Positions 27,507 through 36,928 of a stretch of DNA of 64,000 nt are shown here, one piece after another. Source of the stretch: Pelagomonas calceolata (lineage: Eukaryota; Sar; Pelagophyceae; Pelagomonadales; Pelagomonadaceae); assembly GCA_918797485.1 (NCBI GenBank), contig CAKKNE010000001.1, forward strand, positions 4,216,001-4,280,000. Reading direction: 5' to 3'. Each line of letters starts with the position of its first letter. Positions within the stretch are counted from its first letter, which is position 1. The translations under genes were made by a program, and so were the position numbers. Under the pieces are notes generated by a model, which had not been told where the DNA came from, made no database searches, and saw only the letters and a list, made by a program, of their open reading frames with translations.

Positions 27507-28148
27507 CTAGTTTCCGCAGAGCCGGCACGCGCTGCCCCCGTAGCAGTTGCCCCGCGCGTTGCAGAAGCGCCCGGCCCGGCACTTGCCCCCTTCTCGGATT
27601 CTTTGGGCGAGCGCGACGCAGGCCGGGTTCGACGCAGCGGTTGTGGGTTTCGACGCCAGGCGCGGCGCATCGTACGACGCGTTTCGCGCCAAATCACGCG
27701 CGCACTGCCCGACGTAATTGTGTTGGTGGACGACGGCCGACTGCGGTCCGCCGATCCGGCAGACCCCACGCGGATTCGGGAGCAGCGCATAGCGGCCGCT
27801 TTTCAAGATGGATTGGAACGAACGGGTCGCCGCGCGCTCCGGATTGCATATCGAGCTCGTGTACCGGCGGCCGCCCACGCCACAGAAGGCCTCGGAAAAT
27901 TGCGGGTGAATGGCAAAAGAACCGCGCGGCACCATTTCCGGGCGCCACGCCGCGAAGTCCGTATGGACTCGTAGCCGCAAAGCGGGCGCCATGCGCGTAG
28001 GACAATTGGCGAAGAGCGCGTCGACGTCGGAGCGCGCGAACAGCGGAACTCCACTCGGTGTCCCAAACACACGGCAGCAAGTGGATCCCGTATTAGATAT
28101 CTGGTGGCGAATCGCGCCGCGTAAGGAGACTAATCCGTGTGACCCCAC
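27507..28148 (-). CDS. Secreted-family protein (paralog of the 15937 fragment), 5' incomplete
   Basis: Open frame of 213 codons that begins at a GTG; no ATG precedes the conserved part, so a 5' exon is missing. An acceptor-like CACCAG just above 28100 would begin the exon. Shared family features: CPTRMAPALRLRVHTDFAAWRP, GVCRIGGPQSAVVHQHNYVG. The last 40 residues are a small Cys-rich module (six or more Cys: CRAGRFCNARGNCYGGSACR), suggesting a secreted or lumenal protein. Function unknown; a glycosyltransferase-like role is only guessed from the paralog. Confidence 0.5.
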   Translation of the reverse strand: MGSHGLVSLRGAIRHQISNTGSTCCRVFGTPSGVPLFARSDVDALFANCPTRMAPALRLRVHTDFAAWRPEMVPRGSFAIHPQFSEAFCGVGGRRYTSSICNPERAATRSFQSILKSGRYALLPNPRGVCRIGGPQSAVVHQHNYVGQCARDLARNASYDAPRLASKPTTAASNPACVALAQRIREGGKCRAGRFCNARGNCYGGSACRLCGN

Positions 28149-28196
28149 TTATATCGCCCGACCCCAAAACAAGCGGGACAGGGGAAGGAAAGACGC

Positions 28197-31100
28197 TCAC
28201 CAGAGCCCGCGCCCGCCGAAGAGCCCGCCCGCGTTGTTGCTCGCGTCCGGCGGCTTTGATGGCGGCTGGCGGAGCGGCTGGCCGAGCGGCGCGCCCGGCG
28301 CGCCCAGCCCGCCGATGCCCGGCGCGCCCAGACCGCCCAACCCCGGCGCGCCGCCGCCGCCGCCGGGCGCCGCGCCGAGGCCGCCGAGGCCGCCGCCGCC
28401 CCAGGACCACAGCACCGACGCCGAGTCGCCGCTCGTCGCGCGGCGGCCGCCGAGGTCCGGCGGCTGGAAGACCGCGTCCCGCGACGAATTGAGCCCCGTC
28501 TGCGCCGACCGCGCCGGCACGGGCGCGGCCGCGCGCAGCGGCGCCGCCGGCCCGGGCCGCGGGCCCGGCGGCGCCCGCGCCGCGCCCGCGGCCTGCTGCG
28601 CGCCGGCGGCCGCCTGGCGCGCGGCCTGGCGCTCGCGGCGGCGCTCGCGCGCCGACGGCCGCGCGTCGTCCAGGACCGGCGGCCCCGGCGCCCTTCTGGG
28701 AGACGCCTGCGCCGAGCGCCGGCCGCTGCCTGGACTAGAAGCGGGCGACCGTCTAGGAGGTGTCGGCGGCAGTCTGGCTGGAGATAATGACGGTGCCAAT
28801 CGCGCGGGTGACGCCGAGCCGCCGCGCCGCGCCGGCTGGTTCCTAGATCTCCCGGAAGACGGCGGCGTGGGAGGCGACTGCGGTGTTTGGCGCCTATTTC
28901 TAGAGGGCGGCGGCGTCTGGGGCCTGGCAGCGAGTCGCGCCGCCTCGGCGGCCTTCTCGGCAGCCTTCTTCGGCGCCTCGTAGCGCTTCCTTAACAAACG
29001 TTTCGCCGCTTGGCGATCCTTCGCCGCGCCTTCGCTGCCACACGTCTTTTCTCGGAGTTGATTCAGCTCGTCGGCGTCTGCTGCACTCAAAGGTCGGTCC
29101 GGCGACTTCGCATACAACTCCACCAAAACCCTGAGCTTGGCGGCAGCGCGTTCTTCTTCCGTCTCGGGCTTCTTCACGACGGGCGCTTCCTCTTCTGAGT
29201 CAGAAGAATCTTCTGATGGACTAGGTGACGGCGTCGGGGGCTTCTCCACCACGACGGGCTCGGGCTCGGGCTCCGGCGCAGGCTGGGCCTTCTTCTTCTT
29301 CTTTTTCTTCTTCTTCTTCGTCTTTTTCGGTGCGTCCTTCTCCTCGCTACTCCAGCCGTCGAGCAGGTCCGTGTCGTCGTATTCAATAGGAGCCTCACTG
29401 ACCTTCGACGCGAGGACTTTGGACTTCTCCTGCTCTCGCTGGGCGCGCTCCTGGCGACGAGTGAAGGCTTCGAGGTAGAGTCGGACGCGTTCGCCTCCTC
29501 TAGCCTGTCGTAAGCCTAGACGTTCCTCCTTGACGAGCCGAGCTGCGAGCGCTAGCGTCGCGTCGATGGTCTCCTTGAGGTCCTTGCGCTTGCGTTGCTT
29601 GGCTGAGGGGTTCGTCTCCATGCGTAGAGCGCAGGCTACGAGCTCGTGGACGGGCGAGCGGTCCGCATCCCGGCCCACCGCGTCGGCGTGCCTTTTTCTC
29701 AGAGCGGCCAAGGTCGCTTCTCTACTATCGGGAGAGTGGGCCAGTAAGCACTCCAAGCCAGACGCTACCACCACTTCATCAGCTTTCGAGAGTAAGACGT
29801 CGACCGCGTCCGCCACCACGCCATAAGCAGCAGCATCATCGCCATCCAGGACTAAGGGTTTGCTAGACGTGCCAAATAAAGCACCTAACAGCTCCTCGGC
29901 GATTTCCTTGTTATCCGCGTACAAAGCTCTTGCGACGACATAAGTACCTCGTTCTGTGGAGACAGATGCTTCCCTCGCGGGTTCGTTGCGCGAAGCCGGG
30001 CGCCGAGGGTCAGCACCAGCCCTCAACAGAGCAGCAACAGCTAAACGGGACGACCTCCGCGTCTTCTCGCCACAACTGCCAGCAACGAACGCTAAGGGAG
30101 TGGACGTCCGGCCCCGAGAACCGCCGCCGGCCCCGTTCACTTCGACCTCGAAGGCCTCCGCGCCGCACACGCTCCGCAGCCAGGCGACGATGGCGCCGTA
30201 TCTAGGAGCGAAGGATTGTGGGGCATTCGACCGGTCGAAGTTCCCGTCGTCGCAATTACCTAACCAGTGCAAGGCCGAATAGTTCTGATTCTCGGCACCA
30301 ACACTTCCCAGTAACCCTAGGCCACCTAGAGCCGCGTCGTCCTCGCACCCGACACACCGCAGGATACCCCTAGAAGCGTCGCCACCTCTCTCCGCCTGGA
30401 TCTGCCTGGCTATAGCCTTGGTGCACTCGACGTCACCCCAGCGGATCGCTCTGCAGAGGAAGGCCCACAAATTCTGCGGTCTCAGGGTCGCGGGGGCATA
30501 CCCCGACGCGCGCTCGGCGCAGCACCGGCGTACTAACCTCCAGGTATCAGCACCTTTGGCGCGTCTCGACACGAGTACGGAAGCCACGACCACGAGCTCG
30601 GGGTCGTCAGAATCATTGTCTTCAGTTAACTCAGGTCTAAACCAGAGCCGCTCCGTGGCGCAGCGGACGTCGTCGACGACGTCTTCCTCTTCTTCGACGT
30701 CATCACCCAAGCCTAGGACTAATCTCGCGAAGCCCCTTGCTGGTAATGGAGGTACGGATTGATCTTCGTACAATTCTCTCCCTCGGAACAACCACGAAGC
30801 CGCGCGACTCCCAGCACATCCACCGCAGTTCGATCCGAGGTTCTCCACCACACAAAAGGCGAATCTCGCTTCGCAACAAGCGCCGAACGGTCTTGCTCCG
30901 CCACTCCCTGCGAAGTCGCATCGAGCATAGACACCGACATCGGACGAGTCGTCGTTCTCCCGCCTGTTGTCGTCCTCCCAGCGGTCGTTCTGCTTGTGTT
31001 CTGGGCGTCTAGCGTCTAGTGATAGAGTCCATCTACTCCCTCCAGCGTCTACGACCGTCTCGAGGACCTCTTCAGCTCTCAGAGATCGCTCGGCGACTCG

Positions 31101-31988
31101 ACGACGGTGCAACGCTAAGAATCTCGAACGCTTCACCGTCTTCCGCGACGTCCAGGCGCACCGCACGCCCGAGTCCTTCGCTAGTATTGTTGGAGGCGAC
31201 TTCGGTAAACGCGCGTCCCCAAATTCTCCCCCATCACAAGCCGGTAAGGTCCACTTCTCGGCCTTGGCGTCGAACTTGGCGGGCATGGCCGCGTCCCATA
31301 CTTTCGACAATGCGACTGGAGTAGCTGCATTATGAGCAAATAAACAAGCCCTCCTCGCTTCGCGCTGATCGACAGAAGAGGGCACTTGCGTATTCTGGAT
31401 GGCCCTTTTGAGAGCTCGCCAGCACGCACAGGCCACCGCCGCCGCTTCATCGACCGCTCGGAACTGCACTACCTCTTCTTTACCTTTGGGGTCGACCGAT
31501 GGCAACACAAAGGACCACAGGGGCCCTTCGCCCACACAGTCCTCATCATCAAAACGAGCATCGCGACTCTTCAGCGTGGTCGCGGCACTTGTAAAGGGCT
31601 CGTCAAAAATATCGTCGGAGCCTCGACCAACCAAAGCTAAGCAAGCCCCGCGCACCGTCGTCCTCGAGGTCGACGCACTCCAGGCGTTGCCTTCCGGGTC
31701 GGCCTTGCTACACGTGCCATCCAGCGTTGCCGCTCGAGCGGCAGCTGAAGCGGACGCGAACCACGCCCTGCCTCGTCGGTCGGTCGCGGCGGCCGAGAAC
31801 GCCGACTTACTATGAGTGGGTGCCAGAGCGGACTTGAGCAACATGGCGCTTTCCGAGGCGTCCAAGTGGAACTCCGGCGCTCGGAACGTGACGACGTGCA
31901 CCTCGACGCCGTCGATCGCGTGCACCTCGCCATCGCTCGCCGCGGCCGCGGCCTCCTCCTCGAGCTTGCGCTTCTTGTTGCCGGACAT
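28197..31988 (-). CDS. Very large protein with MATH-like and ankyrin-like regions and disordered tail
   Basis: 1263 residues, intronless, ATG 31986-31988. The N-terminus MSGNKKRKLEEE could be a nuclear signal. Residues ~300-440 resemble a MATH/TRAF beta-sandwich (GSRWTLSLDARRP, VGVYARCDF, WLFRGRELYED, RGFARLVLGLG). Residues ~500-850 are helical pairs with ankyrin-like bits (YSALHWLGNCDDG, AVAALLRAGADPRRPA). Residues ~880-930 contain an 11-lysine run and (EP)n; the tail is Pro/Ala/Arg/Gly-rich with 'GLGGLGAP' repeats. MATH plus ankyrin suggests an adaptor, perhaps for ubiquitin ligases (inference). Domain calls are by eye and moderate. Confidence 0.6.
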   Translation of the reverse strand: MSGNKKRKLEEEAAAAASDGEVHAIDGVEVHVVTFRAPEFHLDASESAMLLKSALAPTHSKSAFSAAATDRRGRAWFASASAAARAATLDGTCSKADPEGNAWSASTSRTTVRGACLALVGRGSDDIFDEPFTSAATTLKSRDARFDDEDCVGEGPLWSFVLPSVDPKGKEEVVQFRAVDEAAAVACACWRALKRAIQNTQVPSSVDQREARRACLFAHNAATPVALSKVWDAAMPAKFDAKAEKWTLPACDGGEFGDARLPKSPPTILAKDSGVRCAWTSRKTVKRSRFLALHRRRVAERSLRAEEVLETVVDAGGSRWTLSLDARRPEHKQNDRWEDDNRRENDDSSDVGVYARCDFAGSGGARPFGACCEARFAFCVVENLGSNCGGCAGSRAASWLFRGRELYEDQSVPPLPARGFARLVLGLGDDVEEEEDVVDDVRCATERLWFRPELTEDNDSDDPELVVVASVLVSRRAKGADTWRLVRRCCAERASGYAPATLRPQNLWAFLCRAIRWGDVECTKAIARQIQAERGGDASRGILRCVGCEDDAALGGLGLLGSVGAENQNYSALHWLGNCDDGNFDRSNAPQSFAPRYGAIVAWLRSVCGAEAFEVEVNGAGGGSRGRTSTPLAFVAGSCGEKTRRSSRLAVAALLRAGADPRRPASRNEPAREASVSTERGTYVVARALYADNKEIAEELLGALFGTSSKPLVLDGDDAAAYGVVADAVDVLLSKADEVVVASGLECLLAHSPDSREATLAALRKRHADAVGRDADRSPVHELVACALRMETNPSAKQRKRKDLKETIDATLALAARLVKEERLGLRQARGGERVRLYLEAFTRRQERAQREQEKSKVLASKVSEAPIEYDDTDLLDGWSSEEKDAPKKTKKKKKKKKKKAQPAPEPEPEPVVVEKPPTPSPSPSEDSSDSEEEAPVVKKPETEEERAAAKLRVLVELYAKSPDRPLSAADADELNQLREKTCGSEGAAKDRQAAKRLLRKRYEAPKKAAEKAAEAARLAARPQTPPPSRNRRQTPQSPPTPPSSGRSRNQPARRGGSASPARLAPSLSPARLPPTPPRRSPASSPGSGRRSAQASPRRAPGPPVLDDARPSARERRRERQAARQAAAGAQQAAGAARAPPGPRPGPAAPLRAAAPVPARSAQTGLNSSRDAVFQPPDLGGRRATSGDSASVLWSWGGGGLGGLGAAPGGGGGAPGLGGLGAPGIGGLGAPGAPLGQPLRQPPSKPPDASNNAGGLFGGRGLW

Positions 31989-32489
31989 ATTTTCAGCGTA
32001 TCTTAGTCAGCGCTGTGCCCGCTGCGCCGTCAGCGTCGGCGCGCTGCTCCCAAATGCGTGAGCACAGAGCTGGACCAGTTTCACGCGATGCCTTCGCGCT
32101 GGCCAGCGATTTCAGCGTGCTCGGCGATTGCTTAAGGGTCGACCAAAAAACGCGCAGGCCTACAGCTCGGCCCGTCGCGCGTTTCGGCCCACACCTGAGC
32201 TGCTCGCTCGGCCGTGTACGAGAGGAGCAAAATTCACGCTAAAAAGCAAAAAGCAAGCACCACGGATCGCTGTCCCGGCCGCTCGCACGCGTCCCGAGCC
32301 GTCGCAAGCTTCGCAAAACGAGGCAACCCGCACGCTAGGCAAAGCTTTAAGCATCGAGTGCCTGGGGAGACGCTGCCTCTCGCGCGTGCGTAGATGGTGC
32401 GTGCTGCCCACGACGCCATGCACATGGCTTCGCACCAATGCCGCATGCGTTTGGTCCGTGCACAGTGAGGAAGGGCTGCCCTAGTTGTC
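31989..32489. other. Divergent intergenic region
   Basis: 500 bp between divergent starts at 31988 (-) and 32490 (+). No coding frame, RNA gene or CTAG element was recognised. Confidence 0.45.
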
Positions 32490-32897
32490 ATGGCACACAA
32501 TGCCACAACCCTGCCCGTCGAGACAGCTGTGATTTGGAGCGACGACGAGGACGCGCCCGACGCCGTCGTCGCGGCGCGCGCGGCTGCCGCAGCGCAACGG
32601 GCCGAGGCGCGCCGTCGCGCCGCGGCCACGCCCGAGGCGGCGTGGCGGCTCCAGCAGGACCACGCCGACGACCTGGCGTCCGCGTTCAAGGAGCTCGAGA
32701 CGCTCGTCCACGACGCGGACCGAAAGCGGCGGGGCTCGACGCCCGCGGACGCGCCGACCGCGCGCCGCGACGACGAGGCTGAGGCCGACGCACCCGCCCC
32801 AGCCGATGCGGCGCCGCGCGGCGACGCGGACGTCCCCGCCGCCGAAGCAAAGGCCGACGCGGACGACGACGACGACAGCTGGGCCGAGTTCTACTAA
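32490..32897 (+). CDS. Small acidic helical orphan protein
   Basis: 135 residues from ATG 32490. An N-terminal VIWSDDEDAPDAVVAAR, a long Ala/Arg helix, LQQDHADDLASAFKELETLVHDAD (amphipathic, coiled-coil-like), then an acidic Ala/Asp-rich tail ending DDDDDSWAEFY. The Trp-Ala-Glu-Phe-Tyr tip after an acidic run looks like a docking tail. No family recognised. Its stop is 12 bp from the stop of the convergent RNA-binding gene. Confidence 0.6.
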   Translation: MAHNATTLPVETAVIWSDDEDAPDAVVAARAAAAAQRAEARRRAAATPEAAWRLQQDHADDLASAFKELETLVHDADRKRRGSTPADAPTARRDDEAEADAPAPADAAPRGDADVPAAEAKADADDDDDSWAEFY

Positions 32898-32909
32898 TTA
32901 TGTGTGTCC

Positions 32910-34115
32910 TTACGTCTTCCGCTTCCCCACGAACGTCTTCTTGCCCTCTTTCGACTTCTTCTTTTTCTTGGCGGGGCCCTTGCTCGCGTCGGCCGCGCGC
33001 TTGCCCTGCCACGGCTTTGCCGCTTGAGCGGGTGACGCGCCCTTCGCGCGGGCCTCGGCGCGCCGCGCCTTCTTTTCCAACCGCCGACGAGCCCCGAAGG
33101 CCGCCTTCTTCGTCACCTTCTTGGTTGCGCCGCGCGGCAAGACACTGCTCTTCGTCCGCTTGCCGCAGGGCTGCACTCTGAGAGGTCGCGGGTCCATGCT
33201 CTCTCCATACGAGGCGCCGTCCAGATCCAAAGCTGTGGAAAGCACCTCGCGGTCTCTCAACAAAACATACGCGACACCAACACATCGATGCTCCTTGTCG
33301 CGCACGACCCTTACATTCTCTACAGCGGAATGGCCACCGGACTCTTGTAAATGCGCCGCAAACAACTCCCGCAACCCTTCTTCCGAAGAATCGAAGGGGC
33401 AGTTCCCCACGAACGCCGTCCGCAAGTGATCCTGCGCGCCGCGGTCGCCGCTCGCCTTATCAACCCGTAGGTGGAACGTCTCCTCCGGCGTCTCCACGCC
33501 GTCTTCTATCGAGGCCGGTATTTTCCAGACGGCGCCGTTCGCTTTGAGCGCGTTGGTGGCGCCTTCTACGTCCTCAAAAACTACATACGCGTTCGTGGTC
33601 CGCTTCGCGTCGCTGAGCAAGCCCTTTCTAGCGCAGACGCTCTGCACTAGTTTGTCATCCCCATTAGTGTCGACCGCACAACCTGCTACGGCCACGGACC
33701 GCTTTCGCGAGGATTGTACGGCGCCGTACGGTCTAAAAAATCGCGCGAGCTGTTTCTTCGTCGCTTCGCGCGGTAGATTGCCCACAAATATAGTCCGGGC
33801 GGCGGCGTCGTCCTCAACCGATGGCTCCGCCTCGACGGGCTCCTTGCGCCGCTTCTTGGCCGGCTTCTCCGCCACGGGAGCGGGGGGCGGCGGCGCCTTG
33901 CTACGTTTCTTCGCCGGCTTGGCCAGGACGCGGTCCAGGGCGGCGTCGTAGTCGTCCCTCTCTTTAGCTTTGGGTGCGGCGGGCGGCGCCGGCGGCAGCG
34001 ACGCCTCCGACGCGCTGAAGAGTGATGAAGCTGCGGCGCCCTCGTCGGAGAAGGCACTGGTGGTGAGCGCGCCGAGCACGCCGCCGCCGCTTGCGGTCTT
34101 CTTCTTCTTGGCCAT
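32910..34115 (-). CDS. RBM34: RBM34/Nop12-like nucleolar RNA-binding protein, two RRMs
   Basis: 401 residues from ATG 34113-34115 (MAKKKK). Lys/Ala-rich N-terminus; RRM1 begins TIFVGNLPREATKKQLARFF and ends near NAYVVFEDVEGATNAL, with a long insertion holding VDTNGDDKL; RRM2 begins TAFVGNCPFDSSEEGLRELF and runs to GVAYVLLRDREVLSTALDLDG. The tail is Lys/Arg-rich with KKKKKSKEGKKTFVGKRK, as in nucleolar ribosome-biogenesis factors. The long RRM1 insertion, RRM pair and basic tail fit RBM34/yeast Nop12, which act in large-subunit rRNA maturation. Confidence 0.78.
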   Translation of the reverse strand: MAKKKKTASGGGVLGALTTSAFSDEGAAASSLFSASEASLPPAPPAAPKAKERDDYDAALDRVLAKPAKKRSKAPPPPAPVAEKPAKKRRKEPVEAEPSVEDDAAARTIFVGNLPREATKKQLARFFRPYGAVQSSRKRSVAVAGCAVDTNGDDKLVQSVCARKGLLSDAKRTTNAYVVFEDVEGATNALKANGAVWKIPASIEDGVETPEETFHLRVDKASGDRGAQDHLRTAFVGNCPFDSSEEGLRELFAAHLQESGGHSAVENVRVVRDKEHRCVGVAYVLLRDREVLSTALDLDGASYGESMDPRPLRVQPCGKRTKSSVLPRGATKKVTKKAAFGARRRLEKKARRAEARAKGASPAQAAKPWQGKRAADASKGPAKKKKKSKEGKKTFVGKRKT

Positions 34116-34615
34116 CGCTGCGGCTGCAGTAGCAGTTTCAGGCAGTGAGAGCAAGCGCGTTGATCGTGAGCTACCGCTGCTCAAATGCGCTCTCCTCTTC
34201 ACCACCGATCAATGGGGTACTGCGTGGGCTGTTGCGGTGACGCAGCGTAGGTCAGCGCACGAATGCCGCAATGCGGGCTGCGTTTTGCTGATCGTCGATA
34301 ACTCACGGGTTTTTCGGGCGCTCCGAAACCCGTCCCGGGCCCCCGCTCCCGGGCCGGGGAGCCCTGGAAACAGCAAAGACGCCGTCGCAGAGCAAAATAA
34401 GGGCGGAGCGAGCCATTAGCCGGCCACATTAACAGGGCCGTCGCCGCGAGCAATTGCCGCCGGGTTGGAGGGCCGCCGGGTTGCGGGCAGCCCCGGCAGT
34501 GGCCCAGGGACCCATATCAAGCCCCCCGCTGACGTAGGCTGCGCGGCCCGGAAGCGCGCCGCCGGATAGGGAGCGCGGGGCGCGAAAGCCAGGGGGCGGA
34601 GAAACCATCGACAGG
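34116..34615. other. Divergent intergenic region
   Basis: 500 bp between the RBM34-like and CCCH starts. The half near 34340-34600 is GC-rich (GCCCCCGCTCCCGGGCC). No ORF with coding character and no CTAG element. Confidence 0.45.
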
Positions 34616-36469
34616 ATGGTCGCCATGGACTACGAGGGCCCCACCTTCGAGCCCCAGGCCCAGCCCTACGACCCGCAGCAGGGCTATGGCTACGACCAGC
34701 CCGACGCGCGGCAACAAACCAATTTCGACGGTCCCTACACGAACGCCGCCCCGCAGAAGAACCTGAGCGACCCCTACGGCTACGAGAGCGGCCTGGCGGG
34801 CGGCTTTGGGAGTGCCGATGGCCTGCGGGAGATGGACAGCGCGGTGGGTCTCGCTGCGGACGCGCCGGAGTTCGACTTCTCGCGGGCCCGGGCCACGTCC
34901 CAACAGATGTACGACGAGCAGCAGCCGCCCGTCGCCGTCTCGCCGGAGGAGCCCCAAAGTCCGCCTTCGTCTACCGGAGTGGACCCGCGCCACTACAAGA
35001 CGCGGTTGTGTGTTTACTTAGGTGGTGGAGGCTGCCCGCACGGCGCGCGGTGCTTCTTCGCCCATTCGCAGGAGGAGCTGCGCCCGCCGGCGGCGGCGAC
35101 TTGTGCTGAATATAAAACAAGACCCTGCCGCTACTCCCTTGCGGAGTGCCCGTTCGCGGCGGCCGGCCGGTGCCAATTTGCTCATAGTTTAGATGAGTTG
35201 CGGCAAGGTCCTCCCAATTTGGCCGCGGCCTCGCCGGAGCGGTTGTTGAGCGCTCGCCGCTTCAAGACGCGGCTCTGCAAGTACTTCATGGCCGGGCACT
35301 GTCCCTACGCGGCCACGAACACGTGCCAGTTCGCGCACTCGAATGACGAGCTGCGGGCGCCGCGCGACGCCGCGACGGCGTTCGGGTTTGCGCGTTCTGT
35401 TTCCGATCCCGAGGCCGAGGCGGCGGCGCGGCGCGCGGCGCAGCAGCCGGCCGGGTTCTTTGCGGACGTGGGCGCCTCGCCCCAGGCCTGGCCGCCGCCG
35501 CGGCCGCCGCCCGGCGAGGCGCCGCCGCCCCAGATTTCTCCCGCGGACGCTGCCGCGGCTGCGGCTGCTGCCGCTTCCTCGGGCGCGGCGCTGAGAGCGG
35601 CCTTGGAGCAGAAGCGCTTCACGAAGCTCTGCAAGTACTTTATCGCCGGCCACTGCCCCTTCGAGGCGACGGGGACCTGTCAATTTGCCCACTCCACGAG
35701 GGAGCTGCGCAAGCGGTCGCCGCCGCGGCCCGGGCCCATGATCCCGCCGCGCGTGCCGCCGCCGCCCATCTCGACCTCTCCTGGAATGCTGCCGCCGAAG
35801 TCGCTGACGCAGCACCCGGCGCCCTTCAACACGCAGCAGGTGCGCGACTACCCGGCCGGCAGTCCCTTCGGCTCGGCGCCGGCGCCGTCGCCCTTCGCGT
35901 CGGCGCAGTCGACGCCGGCCTACCCCGGCTCGGGCCAGTCGGCGCCGCGCGACTTCCCGTCGCGCGGCTCGTCTCCTAGGGTCAATCAGGTGTCGTTTGG
36001 CTCTCCAGCTCCGAACAACTACTACGAGCCGTCTCCCCAAAACGCGAACCGCCCGATGCCGTCCTGGGGCGGCGACCAGCCGCCGTCGAACCAAGGGTCG
36101 CCGGACCCCTGGGCCAACTCCATCGACGCGCGCACGGGCGCGGCTTTTGATACGGTGCGCCAGCTGGCCGAGCCGCCGCGCCGCCTCGGCGAGCCGCCTC
36201 TCCAGCGCTCTGATTCTTTAAATGGCGGCCTGCAGCCGTCCCTCGACCCGCCGGGCCTCGGCAGTCGCTCGAACTCCTTGCAGGGGCCGCCGCCGCCGGG
36301 CGTCGGCCTCAACAACTTCCAGCCGCCGGTGCCGCCGCCGCGCCAGCCGACGCCCGACGCGCAGAAGGAGCCGCGCCAGATCGGGCTGGGCGGCGGCCTC
36401 GGTCTTGGTGGAGGCGCGCTCGGCGGTGGTCTCGGTGGCGGCGTCTTCGGCGCGACCTCGACCTGGTGA
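34616..36469 (+). CDS. CCCH zinc-finger protein with four fingers
   Basis: 617 residues; ATG 34616, with a second ATG at 34625 in better context. Four CCCH fingers: about residues 126-153 (YKTRLCVYLGGGGCPHGARC..AH), 164-195 (YKTRPCRYSLAECPF..CQFAH), 216-246 (FKTRLCKYFMAGHCPY..CQFAH) and 333-364 (LCKYFIAGHCPF..CQFAH). Each is C-x6/7-C-x5/7-C-x3-H and ends in a charged ELR helix. The (Y/F)KTRLC lead-in is the TIS11/tristetraprolin signature, a family that binds mRNA 3' UTRs. Fingers 3 and 4 are close copies of each other. The long tail is Pro/Gly/Ser/Asn-rich, ending GGGLGLGGG. Post-transcriptional regulation is inferred. Confidence 0.85.
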   Translation: MVAMDYEGPTFEPQAQPYDPQQGYGYDQPDARQQTNFDGPYTNAAPQKNLSDPYGYESGLAGGFGSADGLREMDSAVGLAADAPEFDFSRARATSQQMYDEQQPPVAVSPEEPQSPPSSTGVDPRHYKTRLCVYLGGGGCPHGARCFFAHSQEELRPPAAATCAEYKTRPCRYSLAECPFAAAGRCQFAHSLDELRQGPPNLAAASPERLLSARRFKTRLCKYFMAGHCPYAATNTCQFAHSNDELRAPRDAATAFGFARSVSDPEAEAAARRAAQQPAGFFADVGASPQAWPPPRPPPGEAPPPQISPADAAAAAAAAASSGAALRAALEQKRFTKLCKYFIAGHCPFEATGTCQFAHSTRELRKRSPPRPGPMIPPRVPPPPISTSPGMLPPKSLTQHPAPFNTQQVRDYPAGSPFGSAPAPSPFASAQSTPAYPGSGQSAPRDFPSRGSSPRVNQVSFGSPAPNNYYEPSPQNANRPMPSWGGDQPPSNQGSPDPWANSIDARTGAAFDTVRQLAEPPRRLGEPPLQRSDSLNGGLQPSLDPPGLGSRSNSLQGPPPPGVGLNNFQPPVPPPRQPTPDAQKEPRQIGLGGGLGLGGGALGGGLGGGVFGATSTW

Positions 36470-36928
36470 AGTTCTTTTTGAATGGCGGTCATGCTGGACC
36501 GCCTGTGTTTTGAATTGTGCATCACGCTCTCGCGGAAAAAAGTCTCCGCCTCGTGAACACGTGTCCCGAACACGCCCCTTCGTGCCCCCCTGAAACAATG
36601 TTGCTTGCTGTTGTCATGTCAAGCTAACACAACGCGCCCTCCCCCTGTGTCCCCCGGGCGTAATAACTTATGGTAAAAAACTTGAACCTCGCCTTGCGTC
36701 GTCGGCGGAGACGTCGCATCGCGCGTAGGCTTTTTTTTAGCGTGGACCCGTCGTCGGCGTCGTCGACGGCGGCTGGGTACTTCCGTACGCCATCGCCGCG
36801 ACTGTCCAAGGGCGGCTCATCTACCCCAAAAATGCAAACGTGCTGCTGACGCAAAGATTATTCATGCTCCTGGCAACTTATCCCCCAGGACTAGGAGAAG
36901 GCCCCCGCCGCGTGCGGGCACCGATGTC
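36470..36928. other. Convergent intergenic region, unusually long for this window
   Basis: About 460 bp between two convergent stops, whereas other convergent gaps here are 12-125 bp. It holds a T8 run at about 36730-36737 and an AT-richer patch at 36660-36690. No recognisable ORF or RNA gene; a short Pol III transcript is possible but not supported by any motif I know. Confidence 0.35.

Noticed and set aside
29270-29335. Poly-lysine coding run as a possible frameshift site
   Set aside because: The run of 11 Lys codons stays in frame and the protein is ordered on both sides; simple low complexity is enough.
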